Shown: piece after piece, positions 15,762 to 24,390 of the stretch
Layout: each line of letters starts with the position of its first letter
Numbering within the stretch: position 1 is the stretch's first letter
NCBI RefSeq assembly: GCF_014641655.1
Contig: NZ_BMID01000001.1
Location: 1,168,427-1,232,426, forward strand
DNA from: Pseudoblastomonas marina
Lineage (GTDB): Bacteria; Pseudomonadota; Alphaproteobacteria; Sphingomonadales; Sphingomonadaceae
Reading direction: 5' to 3'
Length of the DNA: 64,000 bases
Program-made: the position numbers and the translations under genes
The notes under the pieces: model-generated
Database searches by the model: none
Told to the model about the DNA's origin: nothing
What the model saw: only the letters and a program-made list of their open reading frames with translations

Positions 15762-17885
15762 TCAATCGCGTCCGGCGCGCCACCAGCCATGTTCGCCTTC
15801 GCGCGAACCGACGCTGGTGATCCGCCGGCGCGACAGGTCGATCGCGAGACCGCCGCTGTCCTCGAGATAGCGGCGGTCCGCCTTGAGCCAGCGCGGACGG
15901 CAGGAACGCGGCAGCCAGCGGTCCGAAATCACGATATCGGCAGCGCCGCAGGCGGCGGCCAGATCGCGTTCGGGCACATTGTCGCGACCCAGCGAAAGCA
16001 AGAGGTGCCAATCCCGGCCACCGCGCTCCATCACCGCCGTGCAGAAGTCGCGGTTGCACGAAGCCTCGGGGCTGTCGGCCAAGACCCGTAGATTGCTGTC
16101 GAGCCCGGCCTGTTCGGCGAGATTGTCGCGGACATAGTCGGATTGCGTGTCGCGCAACAGCGCCGCGCCGCTGCCATCGGCATCGACCAGTGCGATATGG
16201 CGACCATCGTCCGTTATGAGCAGGTCGGGCGGCCTCAGCGTGGCGAGCGCGAGCACGCCGAAGGCGACTGGTACCAGGCCGAGCAGTCGCGCGCGTCCGT
16301 GCCACAGTGCCAGCCAGAGACCGCCAGCGATGAACAGCGCGAAATGCCAGCGCTCCATCGTCGGCAAAAGCTTGACCGCGCCAGGTCGTTCGGCGGTGAA
16401 ATGGGCGATGGCGAGCAGCAGGTCGAGCGACTTGCCGGTCAGCCACCACAGCGGCGCGCCGAGGCCGACCAGGTCGGCGAGCAGGGCGAGCGCGATCAAC
16501 GGCATGGTGACGAAGGTCGTGAGCGGGATTGCGATCACGTTCGCGAGCGCGCCGTAGAGCCCCGAGCGATTGAAGTGGTAGAGCGCGATCGGCATCAGCG
16601 CGACCTCGATCACAATGCCCGTCAGCAGCAGCATGGCGAGCCAGCGTCCGATCCGGTGCGGGGCGCCCTCCTCACGCGGGCCCATGAAACGGCGGACGAA
16701 TTGCGTTTCCGACAGCGCGATAATCGACATCACCGCGGCGAAACTCATCTGGAAGCTCGGGCCGATTACCGCCTCGGGCCATAGCAGCATCACCCCACCC
16801 GCCGCCACGGCGAGCATCCGCATCGAGAGCGGTTCGCGGCCCAGTGCCAAGGCGATCAGCACCAGCAAGGCCGCCGCGCAGCTGCGTACGGTCGGGACTT
16901 CCGCCCCGGTCAGCAGCGTGTAAGCGATCCCCGCGCCCGCGGCGATTCCCGCCGCCACCACCGGCAGGCGCACCCGCAAAGCGAGCCAGGGCGACAGCGC
17001 GAGCAGCTTGATAGCGATGAACCACGCCGCGGCCACCACCGCGCTGACGTGCACCCCGCTGATCGAGAGCAAGTGGGTGAGGCCCGCATCGCGCATCGCG
17101 TCGTCGTCGGCTTCGGCGATCGCACCGCGGTCCCCGCTGGCAAAGGCCGCGGCGATTGCGCCGGGCGACCCGCCCAGGTTTGCGCGGACATGTGCGGCGA
17201 GACGGCGTTGGGCGGAAGCGATCGGCCCCTCGCCCCTGGTCGCTTCGACGAGCTCGGGTTCGCCGATCACCGATCCGGTGGCGGACAAGCCGTCGAACCA
17301 AGCGGCGCGCGCGAAATTGTAGCTCCCGGGCAGCATCGGCGGGGCGGGCGGCATCAACCGCGCGCGCAGCCGGATTTGGGCACCCTCGACGAATTCCCGC
17401 CGGTCGAGATCGAGCGGGAGGTTGACCCGCACCGCCATCGCCCGACCTTCGTCACCGAGGCGCGTGGCCAAGGTGAGCCGCACCCGGTCGCGCGCGGGCT
17501 GTTCTTCCCGCGCGATGATCTCCCCCGTCACCCGCTCGACCATCGGGCGCTCGATCGGTTCGGCCCCCACCAGCTCGGACTTCGCCCACACCAGCGCACA
17601 GCCCAGCATCAGCGCGAGCGGGAGCGCCAGCAAAGTCATCCGCAGGTAGGGAAAGCGCTCGGCGAGCAGGGTGTTCGACCAAGCCGCGACGACGACCAGC
17701 GCGCAGGCCCCCAACCAGCCGACCCACCAGGCCGCAGCGGGTAGCACGAACCACGCCGCGATCCCTGCCCCGAGACCCACGGCGAGCCACGGCGCACGAT
17801 CGAATCCCGCCCCCTCGATCCTGCGGTCCAGCCACGCGGCCCCGCTGGACAAGCGCGCACGCTTTCGCCATTGGCTTTGCTGCAT
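15762..17885 (-). CDS. comEC: ComEC/Rec2 family DNA-uptake channel, lacking the hydrolase domain
   Basis: 707-aa polytopic protein. An N-terminal DUF4131-like region with a soluble OB-like segment (about 160-240) is followed by the competence core with the conserved HLLSISGVHVS. The C-terminal part (about 550-707) has no HxHxDH, so the metallo-beta-lactamase domain found in many ComEC proteins is absent or degenerate. Known role: transport of single-stranded DNA across the inner membrane during transformation. The ATG at 17885 is chosen because a further-upstream start would overlap gltX. Confidence 0.85.
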   Translation of the reverse strand: MQQSQWRKRARLSSGAAWLDRRIEGAGFDRAPWLAVGLGAGIAAWFVLPAAAWWVGWLGACALVVVAAWSNTLLAERFPYLRMTLLALPLALMLGCALVWAKSELVGAEPIERPMVERVTGEIIAREEQPARDRVRLTLATRLGDEGRAMAVRVNLPLDLDRREFVEGAQIRLRARLMPPAPPMLPGSYNFARAAWFDGLSATGSVIGEPELVEATRGEGPIASAQRRLAAHVRANLGGSPGAIAAAFASGDRGAIAEADDDAMRDAGLTHLLSISGVHVSAVVAAAWFIAIKLLALSPWLALRVRLPVVAAGIAAGAGIAYTLLTGAEVPTVRSCAAALLVLIALALGREPLSMRMLAVAAGGVMLLWPEAVIGPSFQMSFAAVMSIIALSETQFVRRFMGPREEGAPHRIGRWLAMLLLTGIVIEVALMPIALYHFNRSGLYGALANVIAIPLTTFVTMPLIALALLADLVGLGAPLWWLTGKSLDLLLAIAHFTAERPGAVKLLPTMERWHFALFIAGGLWLALWHGRARLLGLVPVAFGVLALATLRPPDLLITDDGRHIALVDADGSGAALLRDTQSDYVRDNLAEQAGLDSNLRVLADSPEASCNRDFCTAVMERGGRDWHLLLSLGRDNVPERDLAAACGAADIVISDRWLPRSCRPRWLKADRRYLEDSGGLAIDLSRRRITSVGSREGEHGWWRAGRD

Positions 17886-17973
17886 CGCAGCGTCGGCCTC
17901 GTCGTCGGCGTCGAACGGCCCTGCTGGCGCTTCCCCTTGCCCCACGGCCGCATAGGACAGGAAGGTTTTTCGA

Positions 17974-19380
17974 ATGGCAAGCGAGACGAATGCGTCCGCG
18001 CCCGTGGTGACCCGCTTCGCGCCCTCGCCCACCGGGTTTCTTCACATTGGCGGGGCACGCACCGCACTGTTTAACTGGCTCTTCGCGCGCCACCACGGCG
18101 GCAAGGTGCTGCTGCGGATCGAGGATACCGACAAGAAGCGTTCGACGCAGGAAGCGATCGACGCGATCCTCGACGGGCTCGACTGGCTCGGGCTCGACTT
18201 CGATGACGAACCGGTGTTCCAGTCGCAACGCGCCGAGCGCCATGCCGAGGTCGCGCACCAGCTGCTCGAAAGCGGCCATGCCTACAAGTGCTTCGCCACC
18301 TCCGAAGAACTCGAGGCGATGCGCGCCGAGCAGCGCGCCAACAAGCAGCCGATGCGCTATGACGGGCGCTGGCGCGATCGCGAGCCCGGCCCCGAACAGG
18401 AAGGCCAGCCCTATACGATCCGGCTCAAGACCCCGACCGAGGGCGAGACGGTGATCGAGGACGAGGTCCAGGGCACGGTCAAGGTCCGGAACGCCGAGAT
18501 CGACGATTACATCATCCTGCGCGCCGACGGTACGCCGACGTACATGCTCGCGGTGGTGGTCGACGATCACGACATGGGCGTGACCCACGTCATCCGCGGC
18601 GACGACCACCTCAACAACGCCTTCCGCCAGTTGCCGATCTACGACGCGATGGGCTGGCCGAAACCGACCTATGCCCACGTCCCGCTGATCCACGGCTCGG
18701 ACGGTGCCAAGCTGTCCAAGCGCCACGGCGCGCTCGGTGCTGAAGCCTATCGCGACGAACACGGAATCCTGCCCGAAGCGCTGTTCAACTACCTGCTGCG
18801 GCTCGGCTGGGGCCATGGCGACCAGGAGGAGTTCACGAAGCAGGAGGCGATCGAATTGTTCGATCTCGACCATGTGGGCAAGAGCCCCTCGCGCTTCGAC
18901 CTCAAGAAGCTTCTCAACCTGAACGGGCATCATATTCGCGAGGCCGACGATGCGCGGCTGGCCAAGCTCGTGGCGGCGCGGATGGAACAGCCTCCGGCGC
19001 ACGAATTGCTCGAACTGGCGATGCCGGTGCTCAAGCTCCGCGCGCGCAATCTGGACGAGCTGGCGACCGGCGCGGCGTTCCTCACCCGAAAGCGCCCGCT
19101 CGATGTCGACGAGAAGGCCGCGATCCTGCTCGACGAGGAAGGTCGCCAGCGCCTCGCGCTCGTGCATGAGCGGCTTTCTTCCGAAAAGGACTGGACTTTG
19201 GAGGCGTTGGAGGCCAGCACGAAGGCGCTCGCCGAAGAGCTCGAAGTCGGGCTCGGCAAGCTGGCGCAGCCGCTCAGGGCCGCGTTGACAGGGACGACCC
19301 AGTCTCCCGGAATTTTTGACGTGCTGGTGCTTCTCGGCAGAGAGGAAAGTCTGGCACGGATCGCCGACCAGGCGGTTTGA
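17974..19380 (+). CDS. gltX: glutamyl-tRNA synthetase
   Basis: 468-aa class I synthetase. The HIGH-type motif sits in [14 protein letters not shown] (about 18-31) and the KMSKS equivalent is [10 protein letters not shown] (about 248-257). The C-terminal anticodon-binding domain is complete. ACAGGAAGG precedes the ATG at 17974. It is divergent from comEC (88 bp) and 31 bp upstream of gltA. A tRNA-Glu gene is present at about 63.0 kb. Confidence 0.96.
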   Translation: MASETNASAPVVTRFAPSPTGFLHIGGARTALFNWLFARHHGGKVLLRIEDTDKKRSTQEAIDAILDGLDWLGLDFDDEPVFQSQRAERHAEVAHQLLESGHAYKCFATSEELEAMRAEQRANKQPMRYDGRWRDREPGPEQEGQPYTIRLKTPTEGETVIEDEVQGTVKVRNAEIDDYIILRADGTPTYMLAVVVDDHDMGVTHVIRGDDHLNNAFRQLPIYDAMGWPKPTYAHVPLIHGSDGAKLSKRHGALGAEAYRDEHGILPEALFNYLLRLGWGHGDQEEFTKQEAIELFDLDHVGKSPSRFDLKKLLNLNGHHIREADDARLAKLVAARMEQPPAHELLELAMPVLKLRARNLDELATGAAFLTRKRPLDVDEKAAILLDEEGRQRLALVHERLSSEKDWTLEALEASTKALAEELEVGLGKLAQPLRAALTGTTQSPGIFDVLVLLGREESLARIADQAV

Positions 19381-19411
19381 ACATTATACCATCAAAGACG
19401 GAGGATCGCGC

Positions 19412-20695
19412 GTGAGCGACCAGGCCAAACTCGAAACCGGCGGCAACACCTACGAATTTCCCAAACTTTCCGGGACCTGCGGACCCGACGTGGTCGATAT
19501 CCGCAAGCTCTATGCCCAGACCGGGCAGTTTACCTACGATCCCGGTTTCACCTCGACCGCGAGCTGTGAGAGCGGGCTCACCTTCATCGACGGCGAGGAA
19601 GGCGTGCTGCTGCACCGCGGCTACCCGATCGGGCAGCTGGCCGAGCATTCCTCGTTCATGGAAGTGGCCTATCTCCTGCTCAACAAGGAACTGCCCGACC
19701 AGTCCGAGCTCGACGAGTTCATCTACACGATCACGCGCCACACCATGGTCCACGACCAGCTGCGCCAGTTCTACCAGGGCTTCCGCCGCGACGCGCACCC
19801 GATGGCGATCATGTGCGGCGTGGTCGGCGCGCTGTCGGCGTTCTACCACGACAGCACCGATATTTCCGATCCCGAACAGCGCAAGATCGCCAGCCATCGG
19901 CTGATCGCGAAGATGCCAACGATCGCGGCGATGGCGTACAAGTACGCGGTCGGGCAGCCGTTCCTGCAGCCGCAGAACGACCTCAGCTACACTGGCAACT
20001 TCCTGCGCATGACATTCGGCGTCCCGGCCGAGGAATACGAAGTGATCCCGGCGGTAGAAAAGGCGATGGACCGGATTTTCATCCTCCATGCCGACCACGA
20101 ACAGAACGCATCGACCTCGACCGTGCGCCTCGCCGGTTCGTCGGGCGCGAACCCGTTCGCCTGCACCGCGGCGGGTATCGCCTGCCTGTGGGGCCCGGCG
20201 CATGGCGGCGCGAACGAAGCCGCCCTCAACATGCTCCACGAGATCGGCACCCCCGACAAGATCCCACACTATATCGAGCGCGCCAAGGACAAGAACGATC
20301 CGTTCCGCCTGATGGGCTTCGGCCACCGCGTCTACAAGAACTACGACCCGCGCGCGACGGTGATGCAGAAGACCGTCCGCGAGGTTTTCGATGCGCTCGA
20401 CGTCAAGGACCCGGTGTTCGAGACCGCGCTCCAGCTCGAGGAAATCGCGCTCAACGACGATTACTTCAAGGAAAAGAAGCTGTTCCCGAACGTCGACTTC
20501 TATTCGGGAATCATCCTGTCGGCGATCGGTTTCCCGACGACGATGTTCACCGCGCTGTTTGCGCTCGCCCGCACTGTCGGCTGGGTCGCGCAATGGAACG
20601 AGATGATCTCGGATCCCGGCCAGAAGATCGGCCGTCCGCGCCAGCTCTATACCGGTCCGACCCAGCGCGACTACGTCTCGATCGACAAGCGCTGA
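19412..20695 (+). CDS. gltA: citrate synthase
   Basis: 427-aa type II citrate synthase catalysing acetyl-CoA + oxaloacetate to citrate, entry to the TCA cycle. Active-site signatures are [14 protein letters not shown] and [14 protein letters not shown] (catalytic His and the Arg/Asp region). The start is GTG at 19412 with a strong GGAGG eight bases upstream, although the frame stays open into the end of gltX. A GC-rich hairpin follows the stop. Confidence 0.96.
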   Translation: MSDQAKLETGGNTYEFPKLSGTCGPDVVDIRKLYAQTGQFTYDPGFTSTASCESGLTFIDGEEGVLLHRGYPIGQLAEHSSFMEVAYLLLNKELPDQSELDEFIYTITRHTMVHDQLRQFYQGFRRDAHPMAIMCGVVGALSAFYHDSTDISDPEQRKIASHRLIAKMPTIAAMAYKYAVGQPFLQPQNDLSYTGNFLRMTFGVPAEEYEVIPAVEKAMDRIFILHADHEQNASTSTVRLAGSSGANPFACTAAGIACLWGPAHGGANEAALNMLHEIGTPDKIPHYIERAKDKNDPFRLMGFGHRVYKNYDPRATVMQKTVREVFDALDVKDPVFETALQLEEIALNDDYFKEKKLFPNVDFYSGIILSAIGFPTTMFTALFALARTVGWVAQWNEMISDPGQKIGRPRQLYTGPTQRDYVSIDKR

Positions 20696-20709
20696 TCGGA
20701 GGCCGACCT

Positions 20710-20729
20710 GGGCGCCGTTGGTGGCGCCC
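20710..20729. terminator. GC-rich hairpin between convergent gltA and histidine-kinase-like gene
   Basis: GGGCGCC and GGCGCCC pair around a six-base loop in the 45-bp convergent gap. There is no T-run. It may act as a bidirectional transcription end or mRNA 3' stabiliser. Confidence 0.45.
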
Positions 20730-20740
20730 CGGCGCTACTC

Positions 20741-22105
20741 CTAACCGGCGGCGGAGGGCAGGGTCAGCGTGAAGCGCCCGCCCTCCCCGTCGCTGCTGGT
20801 CACGGCGAGTTCGCCGCCCATCGCCCGCGCGAGCTTGCGCGAGATATAGAGCCCGAGCCCCGAACCGCCGTCGCCCGAACGGCCGAGCCGTTCGAACTTG
20901 TCGAAAATCTTCTCGCGCTTGTTGGCGGGAATGCCCTGGCCCTCGTCGACGACGTGGACTCGCGCCTTGCCGTCACCCTGGTCGAGCTCGATCCGCACCT
21001 GCGAGCCCTGGGGGGCGTAGCGGATCGCGTTGCCGATCAAATTGAGCAGGATCTGGAGCACGCGGCGGAACTCGGCGGTCGCGGGCACGCGTTCGGTGGT
21101 GTCGGGCCCCACGAGCGCGATGTCCTTCTCGCGCGCGCGCACGCCGACGATACCCGCGGCGCGCTGCGCGACGTCGGCGAGATCGATCCGGTCGGGCGCG
21201 GTGCGGAAATCCGCCGCTTCGACGATTTCGAGGTCCGACAGGTCGTCGAGCAGCGCCATCAGGTGCTGGCCGGCAGACGCGATATCGCCCGCGTAATCGC
21301 TGTACTGGTCGGGTAGCGGACCTGCGAGCCGCGCGCGGATGGTCTCGGCGTTGGCGATGATCCGCGCGAGCGGCTGACGCAGCGCCGGCGCGACGTCGCG
21401 CGCGATCATGTGATCGACCGCCTCGTCGGGGTCATCGCCCGCGCGCACGCTCCGGTCGAGCGGGCGATCGGCGGTGAGCGTCAGCTCGAATCCGGCGAGA
21501 TCGCCGACCGGGGTACGCCGGGGGTAGAGTCCGATCGTCCACTTCCGCTCCGACCCTTCGACCATGCATTGCGCGCCGTCCAGCAGGCGCCAATGCAATT
21601 TGGCGCGATCGTCGAGCCCTTCGATCCGCACGAACTTGCTCCAACGCTCGCCTTGCGCGCGGGCCATACTCTTGAGCAGCGGTGTGAGGTCGCGCGCCTC
21701 GCTCTCGGCGGCGACGATGTTCTGCTCGGCATCGAGGATCGCGGTGAAATCGGCGAGCGCGCGGTCGGCGGCGTGGGGCGCGCCTTCTCCCGAAGCGTCT
21801 CCATCGGCTTCGAATGGCATCGCCTGCCAGTTGCGGACACAGATCTCGCAGCCATCCTCGAGCGGGGTCAGCTCGATCCAGGCGGTGATCGCCTCGTGGT
21901 CGTCCTGCGCCTGCATCGTGCGCGCGATCTTGAGCCCGTATTCGCGCGCCTTGCGGACCGATTCGAGCAGCGAGGGGATCGCGATCGTGCCGGGGATAGT
22001 GCCCCCGCAATTGAATTGCAGGCTCGCCAGCGGCTCCTCGGCCGAAACGAGCCGGTCCCGGCGATCGCTGAAAGCCTTGGCGGCGGTCTTGCCCGGTGCG
22101 TTCAT
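20741..22105 (-). CDS. histidine-kinase-like protein lacking the phosphoacceptor histidine
   Basis: 454-aa soluble protein. The N-terminal half (about 25-215) is PAS-like. A DHp-like helix follows, then an intact HATPase_c domain: N box LLNLIGNAIRYAP, G1 DEGQGIP, F box FDKFERLG, G2 GGSGLGLYI. In the H-box region the usual S-H-E-L-R-T-P-L reads APALRQPL (239-246), so the His position is proline (P240). It may be a non-autophosphorylating pseudokinase, a phosphatase or an ATP-gated sensor. No response regulator is adjacent. The start overlaps the previous gene's stop as ATGA, so the two are coupled. Confidence 0.78.
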   Translation of the reverse strand: MNAPGKTAAKAFSDRRDRLVSAEEPLASLQFNCGGTIPGTIAIPSLLESVRKAREYGLKIARTMQAQDDHEAITAWIELTPLEDGCEICVRNWQAMPFEADGDASGEGAPHAADRALADFTAILDAEQNIVAAESEARDLTPLLKSMARAQGERWSKFVRIEGLDDRAKLHWRLLDGAQCMVEGSERKWTIGLYPRRTPVGDLAGFELTLTADRPLDRSVRAGDDPDEAVDHMIARDVAPALRQPLARIIANAETIRARLAGPLPDQYSDYAGDIASAGQHLMALLDDLSDLEIVEAADFRTAPDRIDLADVAQRAAGIVGVRAREKDIALVGPDTTERVPATAEFRRVLQILLNLIGNAIRYAPQGSQVRIELDQGDGKARVHVVDEGQGIPANKREKIFDKFERLGRSGDGGSGLGLYISRKLARAMGGELAVTSSDGEGGRFTLTLPSAAG

Positions 22106-23070
22106 TTGCCGGCGACTCCCCGCGCATTGCCGCCGAGCAGCTTGAGCGCGCTGTGCTGGTCGATTTCGCCGAGGCCTTCCGGAAGGCGGGCGTCGGGATG
22201 GATCAGCAGGACCGTGCGTTCGACCTGCTGGCGATCGCGTCCGGCTGCGCGCAACATAAGGCCCAGGCGCGGCGCCTGCCCCTCGGCCACGCCGAGCGTT
22301 GCATTGTCGCGCGATACCCCGCTCGCCCGCGCCAGCGCGGTGACGAACAGCGCGATGCCCGCCTGTTCGGGATCGAGCGCGGCATCGCGGGTGGCGTCGT
22401 CATAGACGAGCAAATTTCCGACCCCGTGGCGGGTATGGCCTTCGTCGTATGAATCCTGGACCGAACGGATCGCCAGCTGCACGTGGCGGCGCGAATCGGC
22501 CTGACGATCGACCGCCTTGCGCAGGCTGGTGAGACAGAAATTGAGCAATTCTCCGGGCAGCTCGCCGAGTTCGACCTGCATGCGCCGTGCATGCTGGGCG
22601 AAGCGCGCCTGCGCGGTCAGGAAGGCCATCGCGAGCCGCGCGGTCTCGGGCTTGTCGGACCCGACCAGCTCCTTGACCAGCGGGGTCAGCACAAGCTCTG
22701 TCGAGCGCCGCTCGGCGAACCGTTGGGCGAGCCGCCATTCGATCGAGAGTGCGTGGAGGTGCGAGAGCAGGTCCTGGTCTTCCGCCAGCGCGGTGACGAG
22801 CGCATCGAGCCGGTCGAGCGGGATCGGTTCGTCATTCGCATGGCCCGCGGTGTCGAGATACCGCCGGAGCATCTGGGTCCCGAGGTGGTCGAGCATGCCG
22901 CGCACGCGGGCGAGCACTTCCTCGTGGAAAAGCGAACTCTCGCTATTGGCCACCAAGTGCCGCAGCACCGGAGCCGAGGAACTGAGCGCCTGGTCGCAGC
23001 GCTGCAGCGCGCCGCGCAGCTCGTCGGACACGGTCCCGTTTGCGCCAGTGGTGAGAGTCTCCTCGCTCAT
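22102..23070 (-). CDS. hypothetical helical protein coupled to histidine-kinase-like gene
   Basis: 322-aa soluble, mostly alpha-helical protein with no signal peptide or TM segment. I do not recognise a family. It is rich in Leu, Arg and Ala and contains a polar RRHVQLAIRSVQDSYDEG stretch. Its stop overlaps the kinase-like start by 4 bp, which suggests that the two proteins act together. A TTAA-N7-TTAG element lies 25-39 bp upstream, one base off the CtrA consensus. Confidence 0.6.
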   Translation of the reverse strand: MSEETLTTGANGTVSDELRGALQRCDQALSSSAPVLRHLVANSESSLFHEEVLARVRGMLDHLGTQMLRRYLDTAGHANDEPIPLDRLDALVTALAEDQDLLSHLHALSIEWRLAQRFAERRSTELVLTPLVKELVGSDKPETARLAMAFLTAQARFAQHARRMQVELGELPGELLNFCLTSLRKAVDRQADSRRHVQLAIRSVQDSYDEGHTRHGVGNLLVYDDATRDAALDPEQAGIALFVTALARASGVSRDNATLGVAEGQAPRLGLMLRAAGRDRQQVERTVLLIHPDARLPEGLGEIDQHSALKLLGGNARGVAGK

Positions 23071-23094
23071 TGTCGCGCGATAGCACTCCGCTGG

Positions 23095-23109
23095 TTAAGC
23101 GCCCGTTAG
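23095..23109. promoter_or_regulatory. CtrA-like half-consensus TTAA-N7-TTAG
   Basis: TTAA (23095-23098) and TTAG (23106-23109) are separated by seven bases, 7 of 8 matches to the CtrA consensus TTAA-N7-TTAA. It lies just upstream of the 322-aa gene and overlaps the end of its neighbour. Low information content; a chance match is possible. Confidence 0.25.
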
Positions 23110-24266
23110 TTGTCGCCGCGCGTCCCATAATGAAGCGCCAGCGCCAGGCATGCGAGCATCAGGACCTGGGTGACGGGCAGCAAGGCACTGAAAATAGTCG
23201 ATATACCGAGAATGGCGGCAACCACCGGACGGTCGACCAGCGTCGCCCCCCAATCGCGATCGGCGAGCCGCAGCGACAGCACCAGCGCCACCCCGAGGAA
23301 CACACGGTCGAGCGGCGCCTCACGCCAACCGTCGAGCGCCATGACGAGGATCCCCGCGAGCAGGATGTCGATGAACAGTCCCGGCCAAGCAGCGAAGCGC
23401 CGTCGCGGCTTCCTCGAGCGCGCTCGCGACAGCGCGCGCAGCCGCCGATAGGTGTCGCCCGCAAGCGCCGTGACCCCGAGCGCGGCGAGCGAGCCGCCGG
23501 CATAACCGCCGATCGCGAGCGCGCAGGTCGTCAGCGTCCCGAGCGCCACCGCGCCGAGCGCGAGCCCGGGCCCGCGCTCGTCATGCGCAGCCCGCTTTCC
23601 GATCAGGTCGGTGACGAAGCGCGAAAGCCGGTTGCGCGGGCCGCTGGTGCGCTTCCAGTCGCGCTCGAACCAGCCGGCCTCAATTGCCTTGGCGTCGATC
23701 TCGCTGCGCACGATCGTGTAGGCGTTCGCTTCTTCGCCGCTTTCGGGCACCGCCCGCGTCGGAATGCCCGATTGGAGCGCGATCCGCAGCAGGCTGCCAC
23801 CCGGCTCGCAATCCTCGGGCAGGTCGGCGAGCCGCGCGACGAGGTTTCCGGGGAGGAACATCAGCCCGGCGGCGAGCCGGGTCAGGTCGATCCGGTCGAA
23901 GCCGTCCTCGCCCCCTTCTCGCGCCGGGATCGTCGCAATGCCGTGCCCGTCCTCGACGAAACCGGCGAGACGATCCTCCTCGATCATCAGACCCGGGGAA
24001 AAGACCAGCAATTCGTCGCCCGGTCCGACGATCCGGGCGAGCCGGTGGAGATCGCCCACCGGCTGGAACCGCGAGCCCCTGCCCTCGACTTCCTTCTGTA
24101 GCGCGAGCGGAGCGGCGATTTCCTGCGGGGCCCAGCACAACACCCGCTCGCAGCCGCAGGCCAGCGCCATCTCGGCCTGCCAGCGATAGATCGCGCGCCC
24201 CGCCACGCGGAGCGAGCCGTCAGCGCCGTTGGCCGGCTCTTCGAGCGATATCAGCGCGAACCGCAC
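23106..24266 (-). CDS. nucleotidyltransferase-like domain fused to membrane helices
   Basis: 386-aa protein. The N-terminal half (about 1-230) resembles a sugar-nucleotidyltransferase-like fold, with GSLRVAGRAIYRWQ and LACGCERVLC where NTP-transferases have their nucleotide loop and first helix. The C-terminal half (about 235-386) has four or five hydrophobic segments split by a basic patch (RRLRALSRARSRKPRRR). The start is GTG at 24266, because VRFALISLEEP looks like a domain start and GGAGG lies 10 bases upstream; ATG at 24329 is the alternative. Activity and substrate are unknown. Confidence 0.6.
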   Translation of the reverse strand: MRFALISLEEPANGADGSLRVAGRAIYRWQAEMALACGCERVLCWAPQEIAAPLALQKEVEGRGSRFQPVGDLHRLARIVGPGDELLVFSPGLMIEEDRLAGFVEDGHGIATIPAREGGEDGFDRIDLTRLAAGLMFLPGNLVARLADLPEDCEPGGSLLRIALQSGIPTRAVPESGEEANAYTIVRSEIDAKAIEAGWFERDWKRTSGPRNRLSRFVTDLIGKRAAHDERGPGLALGAVALGTLTTCALAIGGYAGGSLAALGVTALAGDTYRRLRALSRARSRKPRRRFAAWPGLFIDILLAGILVMALDGWREAPLDRVFLGVALVLSLRLADRDWGATLVDRPVVAAILGISTIFSALLPVTQVLMLACLALALHYGTRGDN

Positions 24267-24342
24267 AGGCGATCGATCCTCCGTCAGGTCAGGGCGGGCG
24301 TGCCCGAGCGTGGCATAGAATACACGCACCCGATCCTTTTGG

Positions 24343-24363
24343 TTAACAGGCTATTTATCCACA
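24343..24363 (+). promoter_or_regulatory. CtrA-like element overlapping a perfect DnaA box
   Basis: TTAA-N7-TTTA (24343-24357; 7 of 8 to CtrA consensus) overlaps TTATCCACA (24355-24363), an exact DnaA box. Both lie less than 50 bp before the coiled-coil gene start and in its only upstream region. Cell-cycle control is a hypothesis; both motifs are short. Confidence 0.35.
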
Positions 24364-24390
24364 GCTGCTTGGTGATACATTGTGGAAATC

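Noticed and set aside
17452-19167. 571-codon minus-strand frame crossing comEC and gltX
   Set aside because: It crosses two well-identified genes and contains no recognisable domain.
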